Assembly (NCBI RefSeq): GCF_025273675.1
Contig: NZ_CP045809.1
Coordinates: forward strand, 3,038,001 to 3,102,000
Source of the DNA: Gordonia pseudamarae
Lineage (GTDB): Bacteria; Actinomycetota; Actinomycetes; Mycobacteriales; Mycobacteriaceae
Direction: 5' to 3'
Length of the DNA: 64,000 nt
The notes beneath the pieces are model-generated. The model was given only the letters and a program-made list of their open reading frames with translations. It was not told where the DNA came from and ran no database searches. The translations under genes were made by a program, and so were the position numbers. Every line of letters starts with the position of its first letter. Within the stretch, counting starts at the first letter, position 1. Shown one piece after another: positions 16,654 to 26,956 of the stretch.

Positions 16654-17943
16654 GTGACCGCTTCCGCTGATCCACTTATCGGCACGGCCCTGGAGGGCCG
16701 GTACCGGATTGACGCGTTGATTGCCCGGGGTGGCATGTCGGCGGTGTATCTGGGTATGGATCTGCGGTTGGCTCGTGCGGTCGCGATCAAGGTGATGGAT
16801 GCCCGCTATGGGATGGATTCGCTGTTTTTGCGCCGTTTCGAGTTCGAGGCGCGTGCGGTTGCCGGTCTGCGTCATCCGGGGCTGGTGGCGGTGTACGACC
16901 AGAGTGTCGATGACGGTATCGCGTTTTTGGTGATGGAGTTGGTCGAGGGCGGCAGTTTGCGCGAGTTGTTGCGTGAGCGTGGTCCGATGCCGCCGCATGC
17001 GGTGGTGGCGGTGGCCGATCCGGTGTTGGGCGCGTTGGGGACCGCGCATCGGGCGGGTCTGGTGCATCGGGATGTGAAGCCGGAGAATGTGCTGATCTCT
17101 GATGACGGTGAGGTGAAGGTCGCCGATTTCGGTTTGGTGCGGGCGGTGGCGGAGGCCGGTGTCACGTCGGCGAGTGTGATTTTGGGGACTGCGGCGTATT
17201 TGTCGCCGGAGCAGGTGGAGTCGACGACGGCGGATGCGCGCAGTGATGTGTATTCGACCGGGGTGTTGCTTTTCGAGATGCTGACCGGCCGTACGCCGTT
17301 CCGGGGTGATACGCCGCTATCGCTGGCCTATCAGCGGCTCAGTTATGACGTGCCCGCTCCTGGTGATGTGATCGCGGGGGTGCCGGAGGAGTTGGACGAG
17401 GTGGTGTTGCGGGCGACCGAGCGCAATCCTGCTCTGCGTTATCCGGATGGGTTCGCGATGCAGGAGGCGATTGTGCGGGCGGCTGACGAGTTGGGTTTGC
17501 CCGCGTTCACGGTTCCGGCGCCGCGCCGGTCGGCGGAGCGGATGATGGTCGCCCGCAATCGTGCGGTGCAGACGCAACCGCATGTTCCGTCGGGTCTGGC
17601 GGATCGTTCGGGTGGTGCCGGGGTGCGGAGGCCGGTGGGTCCGCCGGCGCCGGTTGCGCTGAGCATGCCGGCCGATCCGGTTGGTGCGCCGGGCGGGCCT
17701 GACGCCGATCGCCGGGGGTCGGCGGTTGTGTCAGGGGAGGGTCAGGACATGTCGGGGTCGGCCGTGTGGGAGCCGGACGTGTCCGGGTCGGCTGACGCCG
17801 ATGTCGTCGCCGATGTCGAGTTGCCGACGTTCAAGGCGGCCGCGTCGACGTTGACGACGGTGATGTGGTTGTTGACCGTGGTGCTCGTGGCGCTGGCGGT
17901 CGGCGGTCTCGGCTGGTGGGTGGGCGGCGGCCTGTTCCACTGA
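16654..17943 (+). CDS. pknL: Serine/threonine protein kinase PknL
   Basis: Transmembrane Hanks-type kinase, 429 residues. The kinase domain (about 10-280) has the glycine loop ARGGMSAVYLG, the VAIK lysine, HRDVKPEN catalytic loop (138-145), DFG and the SPEQ segment after GTAAYL. It follows a Pro/Ala/Gly-rich linker and a single C-terminal membrane span (about 400-422), with almost nothing outside the membrane. It therefore lacks an external sensor domain, like Rv2176. The GTG at 16654 is preferred over upstream starts because of the TAGATT -10 box 8 nt before it. Codons here end in T or G more often than in neighbouring genes. Confidence 0.94.
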   Translation: MTASADPLIGTALEGRYRIDALIARGGMSAVYLGMDLRLARAVAIKVMDARYGMDSLFLRRFEFEARAVAGLRHPGLVAVYDQSVDDGIAFLVMELVEGGSLRELLRERGPMPPHAVVAVADPVLGALGTAHRAGLVHRDVKPENVLISDDGEVKVADFGLVRAVAEAGVTSASVILGTAAYLSPEQVESTTADARSDVYSTGVLLFEMLTGRTPFRGDTPLSLAYQRLSYDVPAPGDVIAGVPEELDEVVLRATERNPALRYPDGFAMQEAIVRAADELGLPAFTVPAPRRSAERMMVARNRAVQTQPHVPSGLADRSGGAGVRRPVGPPAPVALSMPADPVGAPGGPDADRRGSAVVSGEGQDMSGSAVWEPDVSGSADADVVADVELPTFKAAASTLTTVMWLLTVVLVALAVGGLGWWVGGGLFH

Positions 17944-18012
17944 CCGGCCGGGCCAGCACCGGCGGTCACCTCCCGGGCGTTGTGCGCGGGCGGGAGTGCC
18001 GGTGCCGTGAGG

Positions 18013-19479
<1,467 letters not shown>

Positions 19480-19971
19480 TCAGCGGGTGATGAATCCGGC
19501 CGCCTCGATCGCCTCCCAGCGGCGCAGATTGTGGCGGGCGTCGCTGAGGGCGTCGTGCGCGTCGTCGGGTGCCGGGGGCAGCGGCGGTTTGCCCGATGAT
19601 TCCCAGTGCTGTTTGAGTTCGCGGGTGAATCTCGGCATGGGCCGCGGCAGCGCGGTCATGGTGCCCCACAGCTGGCAGATGGCCACGTGGTCGTAGGCGC
19701 CGATCCAGGCCCAGAGTTCGATGTCGGATCCGTCGGCGGTGAGGAACTCGAGCAGGTCATCACGAATGGCGCTGCGCGATCGCCAGGCCCGCGAGGACGG
19801 TGAGGGCAGCTTGGGCAGCACATTGGCGCGTACCCAGTCACCGGCCCGATCCGGGTTGAACTCGGTTGATACCGCGTAGAACTCGCGTCCGTCGGCGCTG
19901 ACGACGCCCACCGACACCAGGTCGATGGTGGAACCGTTCTCGATGAACTCGGTGTCGTAGAAGAACTTCAT
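19480..19971 (-). CDS. 3'-5' exoribonuclease, Rv2179c-like
   Basis: Small DEDD-superfamily RNase. The 163 residues start MKFFYDTEF with the first Asp/Glu pair and continue with a WAWIGAYDHVA segment (second acidic residue region). They end in AHDALSDARHNLRRW, which supplies the last acidic ligand. Rv2179c was described as a divergent RNase T-like exoribonuclease acting on 3' overhangs. The ATG at 19971 fits family starts and lies 10 nt after the acyltransferase stop, so the two probably share a transcript. Confidence 0.88.
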   Translation of the reverse strand: MKFFYDTEFIENGSTIDLVSVGVVSADGREFYAVSTEFNPDRAGDWVRANVLPKLPSPSSRAWRSRSAIRDDLLEFLTADGSDIELWAWIGAYDHVAICQLWGTMTALPRPMPRFTRELKQHWESSGKPPLPPAPDDAHDALSDARHNLRRWEAIEAAGFITR

Positions 19972-19981
19972 GCGGCGACCG

Positions 19982-20704
19982 TCACGCGGCGGCCGGGGTG
20001 CTGCCGCCATCGGACGGCGAATCCGACTGTGCCGGCTTGTTTTTCAGCGACGCCGCATACACATCGACGTACTGCTGCCCGGACAGCTCCATCAGACTGT
20101 ACATGATCTCGTCGGTGATGGCCCGCTCGATGAACCGGTTGCCCTGCAATCCGTCGTACCGCGAGAAGTCGAGCGGCTTACCCACTTTCACCACGATCTT
20201 GGCGGGCCTGGGCAGCACGGAACCAGGCGGGTTCAGTTTGTGGGTATTGATCATCGCGACCGGGATCACCGGCACACCGGCGTCGAGCGCGATCCGGGCC
20301 AGGCCCGTCTTGCCCTTGTAGAGACGGCCGTCGGGCGACCGGGTGCCCTCGGGGTACATCCCCATCAGTTCACCCTTGTCGAGCTGAGATCGCGCGGCCG
20401 TCAGCGCACCCGCCGCGGCCTGCGCGCCGGACCTGTCGATCGGGATCTGTCCCACCGCGGTGAAGAACCACCGCTGAAAGCCGCCCTTGAGCCCTGTTCC
20501 GGTGAAGTACTCGCTCTTGGCGAGGAAGTAGATGCGCCGCCGAACCATCAGCGGCAGAAAGAAACTGTCCATCACCGCGAGGTGATTGCTGGCCAGGATG
20601 GCCGCCCCGGTGTCGGGAATGTTCTCCAGGCCCTCGATGCGCGGCCTCCCGATGACTCGCAGAATCGGGCCCAGCAAAACGTATTTGAAGAGGTAGTACC
20701 ACAT
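19982..20704 (-). CDS. 1-acyl-sn-glycerol-3-phosphate acyltransferase (PlsC family)
   Basis: Membrane-associated acyltransferase making phosphatidic acid from lysophosphatidic acid for phospholipid synthesis. The 240 residues have the catalytic NHLAVMD (NHxxxxD, 40-46), a FLAKSEYF block, and the glycerol-phosphate-binding MYPEGTRS (about 116-123). They also have the fourth acyltransferase block PVIPVAM. It matches Rv2182c. The C-terminus is a short Ser/Ala-rich tail. It is first in a pair with the exoribonuclease gene. Confidence 0.93.
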   Translation of the reverse strand: MWYYLFKYVLLGPILRVIGRPRIEGLENIPDTGAAILASNHLAVMDSFFLPLMVRRRIYFLAKSEYFTGTGLKGGFQRWFFTAVGQIPIDRSGAQAAAGALTAARSQLDKGELMGMYPEGTRSPDGRLYKGKTGLARIALDAGVPVIPVAMINTHKLNPPGSVLPRPAKIVVKVGKPLDFSRYDGLQGNRFIERAITDEIMYSLMELSGQQYVDVYAASLKNKPAQSDSPSDGGSTPAAA

Positions 20705-20807
20705 CCCCGTGCTCCCTGTCGCCGCGCCGTTTCAACTCCCGAGAAACATTACCCGGCCTCGCGCCGGGGCACCCGGCGGTGTCGGCCCCGATCGCCGACC
20801 GACCTGA

Positions 20808-21830
20808 TCACCGACGGCCCGGCTCCCCGAGCGCACGGATGGGGGTGGGCGCGGCAACAGTGACAAACCGCGGGTCGGTGGCCCCGATCCCCTGCCGCGC
20901 CACTTCCGCCGCGCCGATCACACCCGCGGCCTCACCCAGCTGGGTGCCCCTGATCCGGGCCAGCTGCCGGTAGCCGGAGCCGGTGACCAGCCTGGCGTAG
21001 TGTTCGCGGGCCTCATCGAGGAACAGCCCCGAGGAGGCACCCACACCACCGGCCAGCACGATCAGGTCCGGGTCGAAGATGTCGGCGATCATGGCCAGCC
21101 CCTGCCCCAGCGACAGCGCGAGCTGCGAGTAGGCGGCGACGGCGACGGCGTCTCCGTCGGCGGCGGCGCGGGCGACCCGGCGGCCGGTGAGTGATCCCGG
21201 GTCGGCGGCGACGTCGGCGGCCAGCGCGCTGCGTCCCCAGTCGCCGTCGGCCAGCAATTCGATGACAGTGTCGACCAGTGCCGTTCCGCTGCAATAGCGT
21301 TCCCAGCAGCCGGCCTTGCCGCACGAGCACCGGCGGCCGCCCGGCACGATCGTCAGATGTCCGAGTTCGGGGGCGACGCCGAAACTGCCGCGATAGATCT
21401 CGCCGTCGAGGATGAGTCCGGCACCGATGCCGGTTCCGATGGCCAGCACCAGCGAATTGTGTCCGCGCGCGGCTGCGCCGTACCGGAATTCGGCGACGGC
21501 CGCGGCGTTGGCGTCGTGTTCGGTGAACACCGGCAGACCGATCCGCGCCGACATGTCCGCCGCCACCGACGCCTCACGCCAGGGCAGGTGCGGTGCGAAC
21601 CGGACGATCTGCCGGTCCCTTGTCAGAAAGCCCGCGATCGCCAATCCCACCGCCTTGACCGCCCACCGCGACACCAGTTCGCCGACAAGCCGATCCAGGC
21701 AGTGTTCGAGCGCGGCGGCGGTCCGCGGGGTGGCTGCGCGCAGCGTGTCGAGCATCGCACCGCGGTCGTCGACGACGGAGGCCCGGACACTGGTGCCGCC
21801 GATATCGATGCCGATCGTCAAAGTCCCCAT
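20808..21830 (-). CDS. ROK family sugar kinase (glucokinase-like)
   Basis: ATP-dependent sugar kinase of 340 residues. It has the N-terminal phosphate-binding DIGGT (9-13), the sugar-binding EHDANAAAVAE, and the ATP-site LAIGTGIGAGLI. The ROK zinc signature GHLTIVPGGRRCSCGKAGC contains three metal-ligand cysteines and the His. Glucose is the likeliest substrate, but N-acetyl sugars are possible. The ATG at 21830 shares one base with the upstream gene's stop (TGATG) and has AGGAGA six nt upstream, indicating coupled translation; the GTG one codon before is an alternative. Confidence 0.92.
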   Translation of the reverse strand: MGTLTIGIDIGGTSVRASVVDDRGAMLDTLRAATPRTAAALEHCLDRLVGELVSRWAVKAVGLAIAGFLTRDRQIVRFAPHLPWREASVAADMSARIGLPVFTEHDANAAAVAEFRYGAAARGHNSLVLAIGTGIGAGLILDGEIYRGSFGVAPELGHLTIVPGGRRCSCGKAGCWERYCSGTALVDTVIELLADGDWGRSALAADVAADPGSLTGRRVARAAADGDAVAVAAYSQLALSLGQGLAMIADIFDPDLIVLAGGVGASSGLFLDEAREHYARLVTGSGYRQLARIRGTQLGEAAGVIGAAEVARQGIGATDPRFVTVAAPTPIRALGEPGRR

Positions 21831-22423
21831 CACGTCTCCTCGTCCGGGTCGACTCCGATGACGCCGGGCTCCGGATGCGCGCGGCCGCCCGCCGTGTCAT
21901 GGAAACCGTACGTCCCGCGCGCGCCGTGCGCTGCCGATCCGCGGTCGATGCGCACCGAGATCGGCGAGTACGCGGATTGGGGTCGCGGCCCGGCCGGTTG
22001 TGCGGGCGCCGACTGCAATGCCCGGACCACCGCCTCCAGGACCGCGATCAACGCCGACAGCAGCCGTGCGAGCAGATCACCGAGTTCGGCCAGGAGCGAG
22101 GCGATCTCCCCGGATGCCTCGGCGAGATAGTCGCCGATCGGCACCTGCCCACCGTGGCCCCCGGAGGGCGCGGCACCGAATGATCCCGGTGTCGATGATG
22201 CCGCGGCTCCAGCGATCGGCCCGGACGACGTACCGTGGGTGGCGCGATCGCGCACGGGTGGGCGCGATGCGGGGTGTCCCGACGGGGCGAACATCGCCGC
22301 GATGGTGTCGATGTTGGCCGCCAGGCCCAGTAGCAGGTCCCGGACGATGTCCGTGCCTCCTGCCGCACCCGCGGCCGAGGAGCTCTCGTGGGCGTCCCGG
22401 GTGTCCTCGCCGTTGCTGCTCAT
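21830..22423 (-). CDS. Hypothetical protein with amphipathic C-terminal helix
   Basis: 197 residues, function unknown. A Ser/Ala/Gly-rich and Pro-rich chain surrounds two hydrophobic helical stretches. One is near residues 30-47 (DIVRDLLLGLAANIDTIAAM). The other is long, near 105-140 (repeated Leu/Ala in ASLLAELGDLLARLLSAL), and could bind membrane or self-associate. No signal peptide or catalytic motif. The ATG at 22423 is the likely start; a longer frame to 22558 is Arg/Pro-rich and unlikely to be translated. It overlaps the ROK kinase start by one base. The place is roughly that of Rv2183c, but similarity could not be judged. Confidence 0.65.
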   Translation of the reverse strand: MSSNGEDTRDAHESSSAAGAAGGTDIVRDLLLGLAANIDTIAAMFAPSGHPASRPPVRDRATHGTSSGPIAGAAASSTPGSFGAAPSGGHGGQVPIGDYLAEASGEIASLLAELGDLLARLLSALIAVLEAVVRALQSAPAQPAGPRPQSAYSPISVRIDRGSAAHGARGTYGFHDTAGGRAHPEPGVIGVDPDEET

Positions 22424-22680
22424 CGTCGTGTGCCGAGTCCTCACGTGTCCGGCCGGTGTTCCCGGGCCTTGAGAATCATGTGCCGGGTCGGATCGGCGTG
22501 CCGGGCCGAGTCCTGCGGCGGTCGGCGCGCGCCGACCGGATTCGGAGTCCCCCGACAACCGTTCCGGACGATCGTGGTGATCATGTGCCCCCGGCCGGTG
22601 TGATCACGCTACCCCGACCGTCGTGCGTGGACGAAGTAGCGCTCGGTTTCCGGTTCTGTCGGCGCACCGGCGGCGGGCCG

Positions 22681-24003
22681 CTACCTGACCGGCCACACGG
22701 CCGGATCCGGCGCGAACACCACCCGCAGCCGCTCGCCGTCCCAGTGCGCGTCGATGGCTTCGCAACGGCGCAGCACCGACGGCAGCCGCACCGGATGCCG
22801 GAATCCGTCGACGGTCACCAGCAGGTCATCCCCGGCACGGCCGAGCCCGAACGAATCCGGGTCGGGCAGCCGCTGGCGCCAGGCCATCTCGAACCGGGAG
22901 TCCACTCCGCTGCCCGACAGTGTGCGCACCCGCACCAACGACGATCCGTGGCCGTGCCCGGACGGCTCGTCGAGGCCGATGTCCAGTTTGCGCAGCCGGG
23001 CCGGCTTGTCCAGCGCGTGCGGCCGGGTGCCCACTTCGTGGACCCGCACGCCGTCGGCCTCGTCGGGTGCGAGCACGGACCGCATCTGTCGCAGCACCCG
23101 ATCGGGTGCTGCCGTTGCCGCGTCCCCGGCCGTCGCGTCCCCGGCCGTCTCGTCGTCGTCCGGGAGCGTGTGGGGGTCGTCCGGGAGCGTGTGGAGATCG
23201 CCCGGCGGGGGTCCGGCGTGGTTGAGCACCACCGACCGCAGGGCCACACCCATCAGGTCGATCGTGGCGAGGACGGACTCCAGCAGTCCGGCACCGCGAT
23301 CGTCGGCGGTCACCACCAGCGTCACCGCCGCGATCGCCGGGTCGCGGATCAGTTCGGCCACGTCCAGACAGTCGGTGTCGATCGTGTCGACCGCGGCCGA
23401 CACCTGCGCCAGCACCGGACGTTCGGCGGCCGCGGCGATCCGCAGATGCCTCGGCCAGAGGCGGTTGATCATCTGATGCAGCACCGTGGGCGCCCGCAGC
23501 AGTGCCATCGCGTCGCCGCCACCGGAGCAGTCCAGCACGATCCGGCGCCAGCGCCCGCGCGTCGCCTCGTCGCGCACACGTCGCAGCAGCAGAAAGTCCT
23601 CGATCCCGGGAAAGTGGATCAACTCGCCCGAGGCGACCCCGGTGACCGCACCCATGCCCGGAAGCCGGACCGATGACCGGGCCGTCGCCTCGGCCAGGAT
23701 CGAGCTGAACTGTGCCCAGGTCTCCTCCAGCAGCGAGAGCCGGTCCAAGGACAGCAGATACAGCCCTTCGGAGACCTGGACGGCCTCTCCGTCACGCCGG
23801 AACACCCCGAGCCTGCCAGCGGTCTTCGACAGGCGGTCGACGGTGATCAGCAGGGTGTCGTTGTCGCCGGTGGCGGGCCGTACGACCGGTGATCGGGAGG
23901 AACGGTGGGATCGGGCCACCCGCAGGGCGGCGGCGGCGGCGACCGACGACACTCCCGCACCCCCGGGCCCCAGGATGATGTGGATGGGCGTCAGATCGAT
24001 CAG
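22681..24003 (-). CDS. ArsA/GET3-like ATPase with degenerate P-loop
   Basis: About 440 residues resembling the anion-transporting ATPase family (Rv2184c position). The N-terminus has the expected strand-loop-helix IHIILGPGGAGVSSVAA. However, both lysines of the deviant Walker A (GKGGxGKST) are missing, being Pro and Val here. The middle contains LLSLDRLSLLEETW and IVLDCSGGGDAMALLRAP, matching the switch and Asp-containing motifs of the family. An acidic Thr/Asp/Ala insert (about 285-315) is low complexity. No ATG/GTG/TTG lies at the proper start; CTG 24003, overlapping the previous stop as CTGA, is proposed. The next GTG would remove half of the P-loop. Confidence 0.8.
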   Translation of the reverse strand: MIDLTPIHIILGPGGAGVSSVAAAAALRVARSHRSSRSPVVRPATGDNDTLLITVDRLSKTAGRLGVFRRDGEAVQVSEGLYLLSLDRLSLLEETWAQFSSILAEATARSSVRLPGMGAVTGVASGELIHFPGIEDFLLLRRVRDEATRGRWRRIVLDCSGGGDAMALLRAPTVLHQMINRLWPRHLRIAAAAERPVLAQVSAAVDTIDTDCLDVAELIRDPAIAAVTLVVTADDRGAGLLESVLATIDLMGVALRSVVLNHAGPPPGDLHTLPDDPHTLPDDDETAGDATAGDAATAAPDRVLRQMRSVLAPDEADGVRVHEVGTRPHALDKPARLRKLDIGLDEPSGHGHGSSLVRVRTLSGSGVDSRFEMAWRQRLPDPDSFGLGRAGDDLLVTVDGFRHPVRLPSVLRRCEAIDAHWDGERLRVVFAPDPAVWPVR

Positions 24004-24437
24004 CCTTCGACCCTCTTCTTCAATTCGTTGAGCGCGATGTCGGTGATCGCCTTCTCGGCCCTGCGTTTGAGCTGACCGATCATCGGCACCAGCAGGTCGA
24101 CCATCAGCTCGTAGGTCACCTTGGTGGAACCGGGGACCTGCTGACTGAGCACGTAGCGCCCGCGTTGATCGCGTTGCAGGTCGCTGCTCACCAGCCGCCA
24201 GGACACCTCGGTGCCGCCGGAGCCCCACTCGTAGGCCAGGACGTAGCTGTCCTGCAGGACGCCGGCGTCGAGCTCGAAACGCACCTGCGTGGCACGCCCG
24301 TCGGGCAGGCGCTCAAGCACCTCGACCGCGCGCGCCGCCGACACCCATTCGGGATAGCGCGGGAAATCGGCGATCACCGCCATGATCTGCCCGGGATCGG
24401 CACCGATGACGACGGATCGTTGTGTCCTGTCGGCCAT
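24000..24437 (-). CDS. SRPBCC family protein (Rv2185c-like)
   Basis: 145-residue cytoplasmic protein with the START/Bet v1-like fold typical of polyketide cyclase/dehydrase and lipid-binding proteins. It has VVIGADPGQIMAVIADFPRYPEW at the N-terminus (AxPxxVWxxIxDFxxYPxW pattern) and a long C-terminal helix (GQLKRRAEKAITDIALNELK). Rv2185c (TB16.3) is the counterpart. The ligand is unknown. The ATG at 24437 shares a base with the preceding SRPBCC gene's stop (TGATG), and its stop overlaps the ATPase start, so the three genes form one coupled unit. Confidence 0.88.
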   Translation of the reverse strand: MADRTQRSVVIGADPGQIMAVIADFPRYPEWVSAARAVEVLERLPDGRATQVRFELDAGVLQDSYVLAYEWGSGGTEVSWRLVSSDLQRDQRGRYVLSQQVPGSTKVTYELMVDLLVPMIGQLKRRAEKAITDIALNELKKRVEG

Positions 24438-24847
24438 CACGCGGTCCCGGACCGGGCGGTGGCCGGGGCCCCGACCGCCCTGCCCCGTTCGAGTCGGTCC
24501 TTGACCTCGAACGACATCACCTTGCCGGCGACCCGCAGGGCCTTGTTGCTGTCGGCGAGCACACGGGTGAGCTCCCGCGGTTCGGCGGGTGGCGCGGCGA
24601 CGGGTTCCGCGTGCAGGAAGTAGTGCAGCACGAACCCGTCGAGCACCGCCTCGCACCAGATCTCCATGGTGCCGGTCAACGGTCCCGAGACCTTCCACCG
24701 CACGCCTTGCGCGCCTCGGTCCTCCACGACCTCCAGCCGCAGGTCCGGCCACCAGCGTCGCCACGACGCCCGGTCGCCGACGACGTCGGCCGCCAATTCG
24801 GGGGCTGCGGCGACAAAGGTCTGGTCCGCCACCTGAATGCTCGTCAC
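24437..24847 (-). CDS. Second SRPBCC-like protein (Rv2186c position)
   Basis: 136 residues with a diverged SRPBCC fold: IQVADQTFVAAAPELAADVV at the start, paired beta segments with WKVSGPLTGTMEIW, and a C-terminal helix ending in KVMSFEVKDRLERGRA. It lacks the usual DFxxYPxW motif, having RASWRRWWPDLRLE instead. The GTG at 24847 is chosen over longer frames (to 25009), which would run into the fadD15 promoter. It probably heads a coupled operon with the next SRPBCC protein and the ATPase. Binding partner unknown. Confidence 0.8.
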   Translation of the reverse strand: MTSIQVADQTFVAAAPELAADVVGDRASWRRWWPDLRLEVVEDRGAQGVRWKVSGPLTGTMEIWCEAVLDGFVLHYFLHAEPVAAPPAEPRELTRVLADSNKALRVAGKVMSFEVKDRLERGRAVGAPATARSGTA

Positions 24848-25059
24848 ACCCCATAGCTTCACATATCCCGCCGCGCACCCGATAGACACCTCGGCAGTTT
24901 GAGGTTCATGTCCTGTTCGTCCGGAACGCGGACTCCGCAGATCTACTCGCAAGTACAAAGTTCGTTCAGTGACGTGCATCATAAGGCTACGATTCGTGAT
25001 GACCAGCACGGATCACCCGGATGGACGCCTACCGACAGCGCCGCGACGAAAGGCCGACC

Positions 25060-26925
25060 TTGACCACCGAATACAGCGTTCCCGCCGATTTCACGATCGC
25101 AGACGACGCGAACTGCACCGACATCATCTTCGACATCGCTGCTCGTTCCCCCGGCCAGGCGGTATTCCTCGACAAGCGCGACACTCAGTGGCTACCGGTC
25201 TCGGCGGCCGATGTCGTGACACAGGTCACCGCGCTGGCCAAAGGGTTCATCGCCTCGGGTGTCCAGCCCGGCGACCGGGTGGCGATCCTGTGTCGCACCC
25301 GCCTGGAATGGATGCTCATCGACGTCGCCGTCTGGGCCGCCGGTGCGGTGCCCGTACCGATCTACGACTCGTCCTCGACCACCCAGATCGAATGGATCCT
25401 CACCGACTCCGGTGCCACCACCATCGTGCTGGAGGATGCCGGTCACCGGGCCGAGTTCGACGCCGCCCCCTCGGCCGCGGGCGTGCGGGCATTCCAGATC
25501 GACGCCGGCGACGGCCTCGGCGCGATCGCCGAACTCACCGAGCTCGGTGCCCGCATCGGCGACGACGAGGTCGCGGCCCGCCGGGCATCGCTGCGCTCGA
25601 GCGATCCGGGCGTGCTCATCTACACCTCCGGCACCACCGGCCGCCCCAAGGGATGTGTGCTCACGCACGCCAATCTGCTCTCCGAGTGCCGGGCCGCGCT
25701 GTCCACCGGTATCGGACAGAAGCTCGAACCGGGCAAGCGGCTGCTGATGTTCCTGCCGCTCGCCCACGTCCTGGCGCACGCCATCACCCTCGTGGCGATC
25801 GACGGCGGCGCCTCGGTCGGCTTCACCTCCGACATCAAGAACTTGGTCCCCGAGTTCGGCAACTTCCGTCCGTCCGCGATCCTGTCGGTGCCGCGCGTGT
25901 TCGAGAAGGTGTTCAACACCGCCCGCCAGGGTGCCCACGACAGCGGTAAGGGCAAGATCTTCGACGCCGCCGCCGACACGGCGATCGCCTACTCGCAGGC
26001 GCAGCAGGACGGTGGCGCGGGGATCGTGCTCAAGGGCAAGCATCTGCTCTTCGACAAGCTCGTCTACGGCAAGCTCCGCACCGCGCTCGGCGGACAGTGC
26101 GAGATGGCCATCTCCGGCGGGGCGCCGCTCGGGGCCCGCCTCGGTCACTTCTTCAGCGGCGTCGGGATCCCGGTGTACGAGGGCTACGGCCTGACCGAGA
26201 CCACCGCCGCGTTCAGCGTCAACACCCCCGGCGCGGTCAAGATCGGCACCGTCGGGCGGCCGCTGCCCGGCAACAGTGCCCGCATCGCCGAGGACGGCGA
26301 GATCATGCTGCACGGCGGCGTCGTGTTCGGCGGCTACTGGAACAACCCCACCGCCACCGACGCCGCAATCGAGACCCGGGCGAGCGGCGCAGCGACGGGA
26401 GATGCGACCGCGAGCGCGCCGACGGGGAATGAGACCGAACGCTGGTTCCACACCGGCGACATCGGCACCATCGACGACGAGGGCTTCCTCAAGATCACCG
26501 GCCGTAAGAAGGAACTGATCGTCACCGCCGGCGGCAAGAATGTCTCCCCGTCCGGCCTGGAGGACGTGATCCGCGCCTCGGCACTGGTGTCGCAGGCCCT
26601 CGTGGTGGGTGAGGCCAAGCCGTTCGTCGGCGCGCTGATCACCATCGACGCCGAGGCGTTCCCGTCGTGGAAGGAACGCGCCGGCAAACCCGCCGACGCC
26701 ACCGTGGCCGATCTCGCCGACGATCCGGACCTGCACGCCGAGATCCAGAGCGCGGTCGACGAGGCCAACCTGACGGTCTCGCACGCCGAGGCGATCAAGA
26801 AGTTCCGCATCCTCTCGACCGACTTCAGCGAGGAGTCCGGCGAGATGACCCCCACACTGAAGGTCAAGCGCAACGTGGTCACCGAGAAGTTCAGCGCCGA
26901 CATCGAGGCGATCTACCAGAAGTAG
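25060..26925 (+). CDS. fadD15: Long-chain fatty acyl-CoA ligase FadD15
   Basis: Activates long-chain fatty acids to acyl-CoA through an acyl-adenylate. The 621 residues contain the AMP-binding signature YTSGTTGRPKG (188-198), GYGLTETTAAF, WFHTGDIG and the hinge GRKKELIVTAGGKN. Family length is about 600. Residues 441-459 form an Ala/Thr-rich insert just before WFHTGD. It is encoded by two degenerate copies of a 27-30 bp direct repeat (26380-26409, 26410-26436). The TTG at 25060 is preferred because AAAGG lies 6 nt upstream and the protein then begins like family members; the ATG at 25021 would add 13 residues. Confidence 0.93.
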   Translation: MTTEYSVPADFTIADDANCTDIIFDIAARSPGQAVFLDKRDTQWLPVSAADVVTQVTALAKGFIASGVQPGDRVAILCRTRLEWMLIDVAVWAAGAVPVPIYDSSSTTQIEWILTDSGATTIVLEDAGHRAEFDAAPSAAGVRAFQIDAGDGLGAIAELTELGARIGDDEVAARRASLRSSDPGVLIYTSGTTGRPKGCVLTHANLLSECRAALSTGIGQKLEPGKRLLMFLPLAHVLAHAITLVAIDGGASVGFTSDIKNLVPEFGNFRPSAILSVPRVFEKVFNTARQGAHDSGKGKIFDAAADTAIAYSQAQQDGGAGIVLKGKHLLFDKLVYGKLRTALGGQCEMAISGGAPLGARLGHFFSGVGIPVYEGYGLTETTAAFSVNTPGAVKIGTVGRPLPGNSARIAEDGEIMLHGGVVFGGYWNNPTATDAAIETRASGAATGDATASAPTGNETERWFHTGDIGTIDDEGFLKITGRKKELIVTAGGKNVSPSGLEDVIRASALVSQALVVGEAKPFVGALITIDAEAFPSWKERAGKPADATVADLADDPDLHAEIQSAVDEANLTVSHAEAIKKFRILSTDFSEESGEMTPTLKVKRNVVTEKFSADIEAIYQK

Positions 26926-26954
26926 GGGACGCCTGCGAGCGGGCGCCATGTCAC
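26925..26954 (+). repeat. Single copy of the dispersed repeat core
   Basis: The core GCCTGCGAGCGGGCGCCATG (26931-26950) followed by TCAC matches the end of the tandem units at 15868-16247 and, in reverse, the copies at 9506-9587. It fills the short gap between convergent fadD15 and pimB. Confidence 0.8.
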
Positions 26955-26956
26955 CC

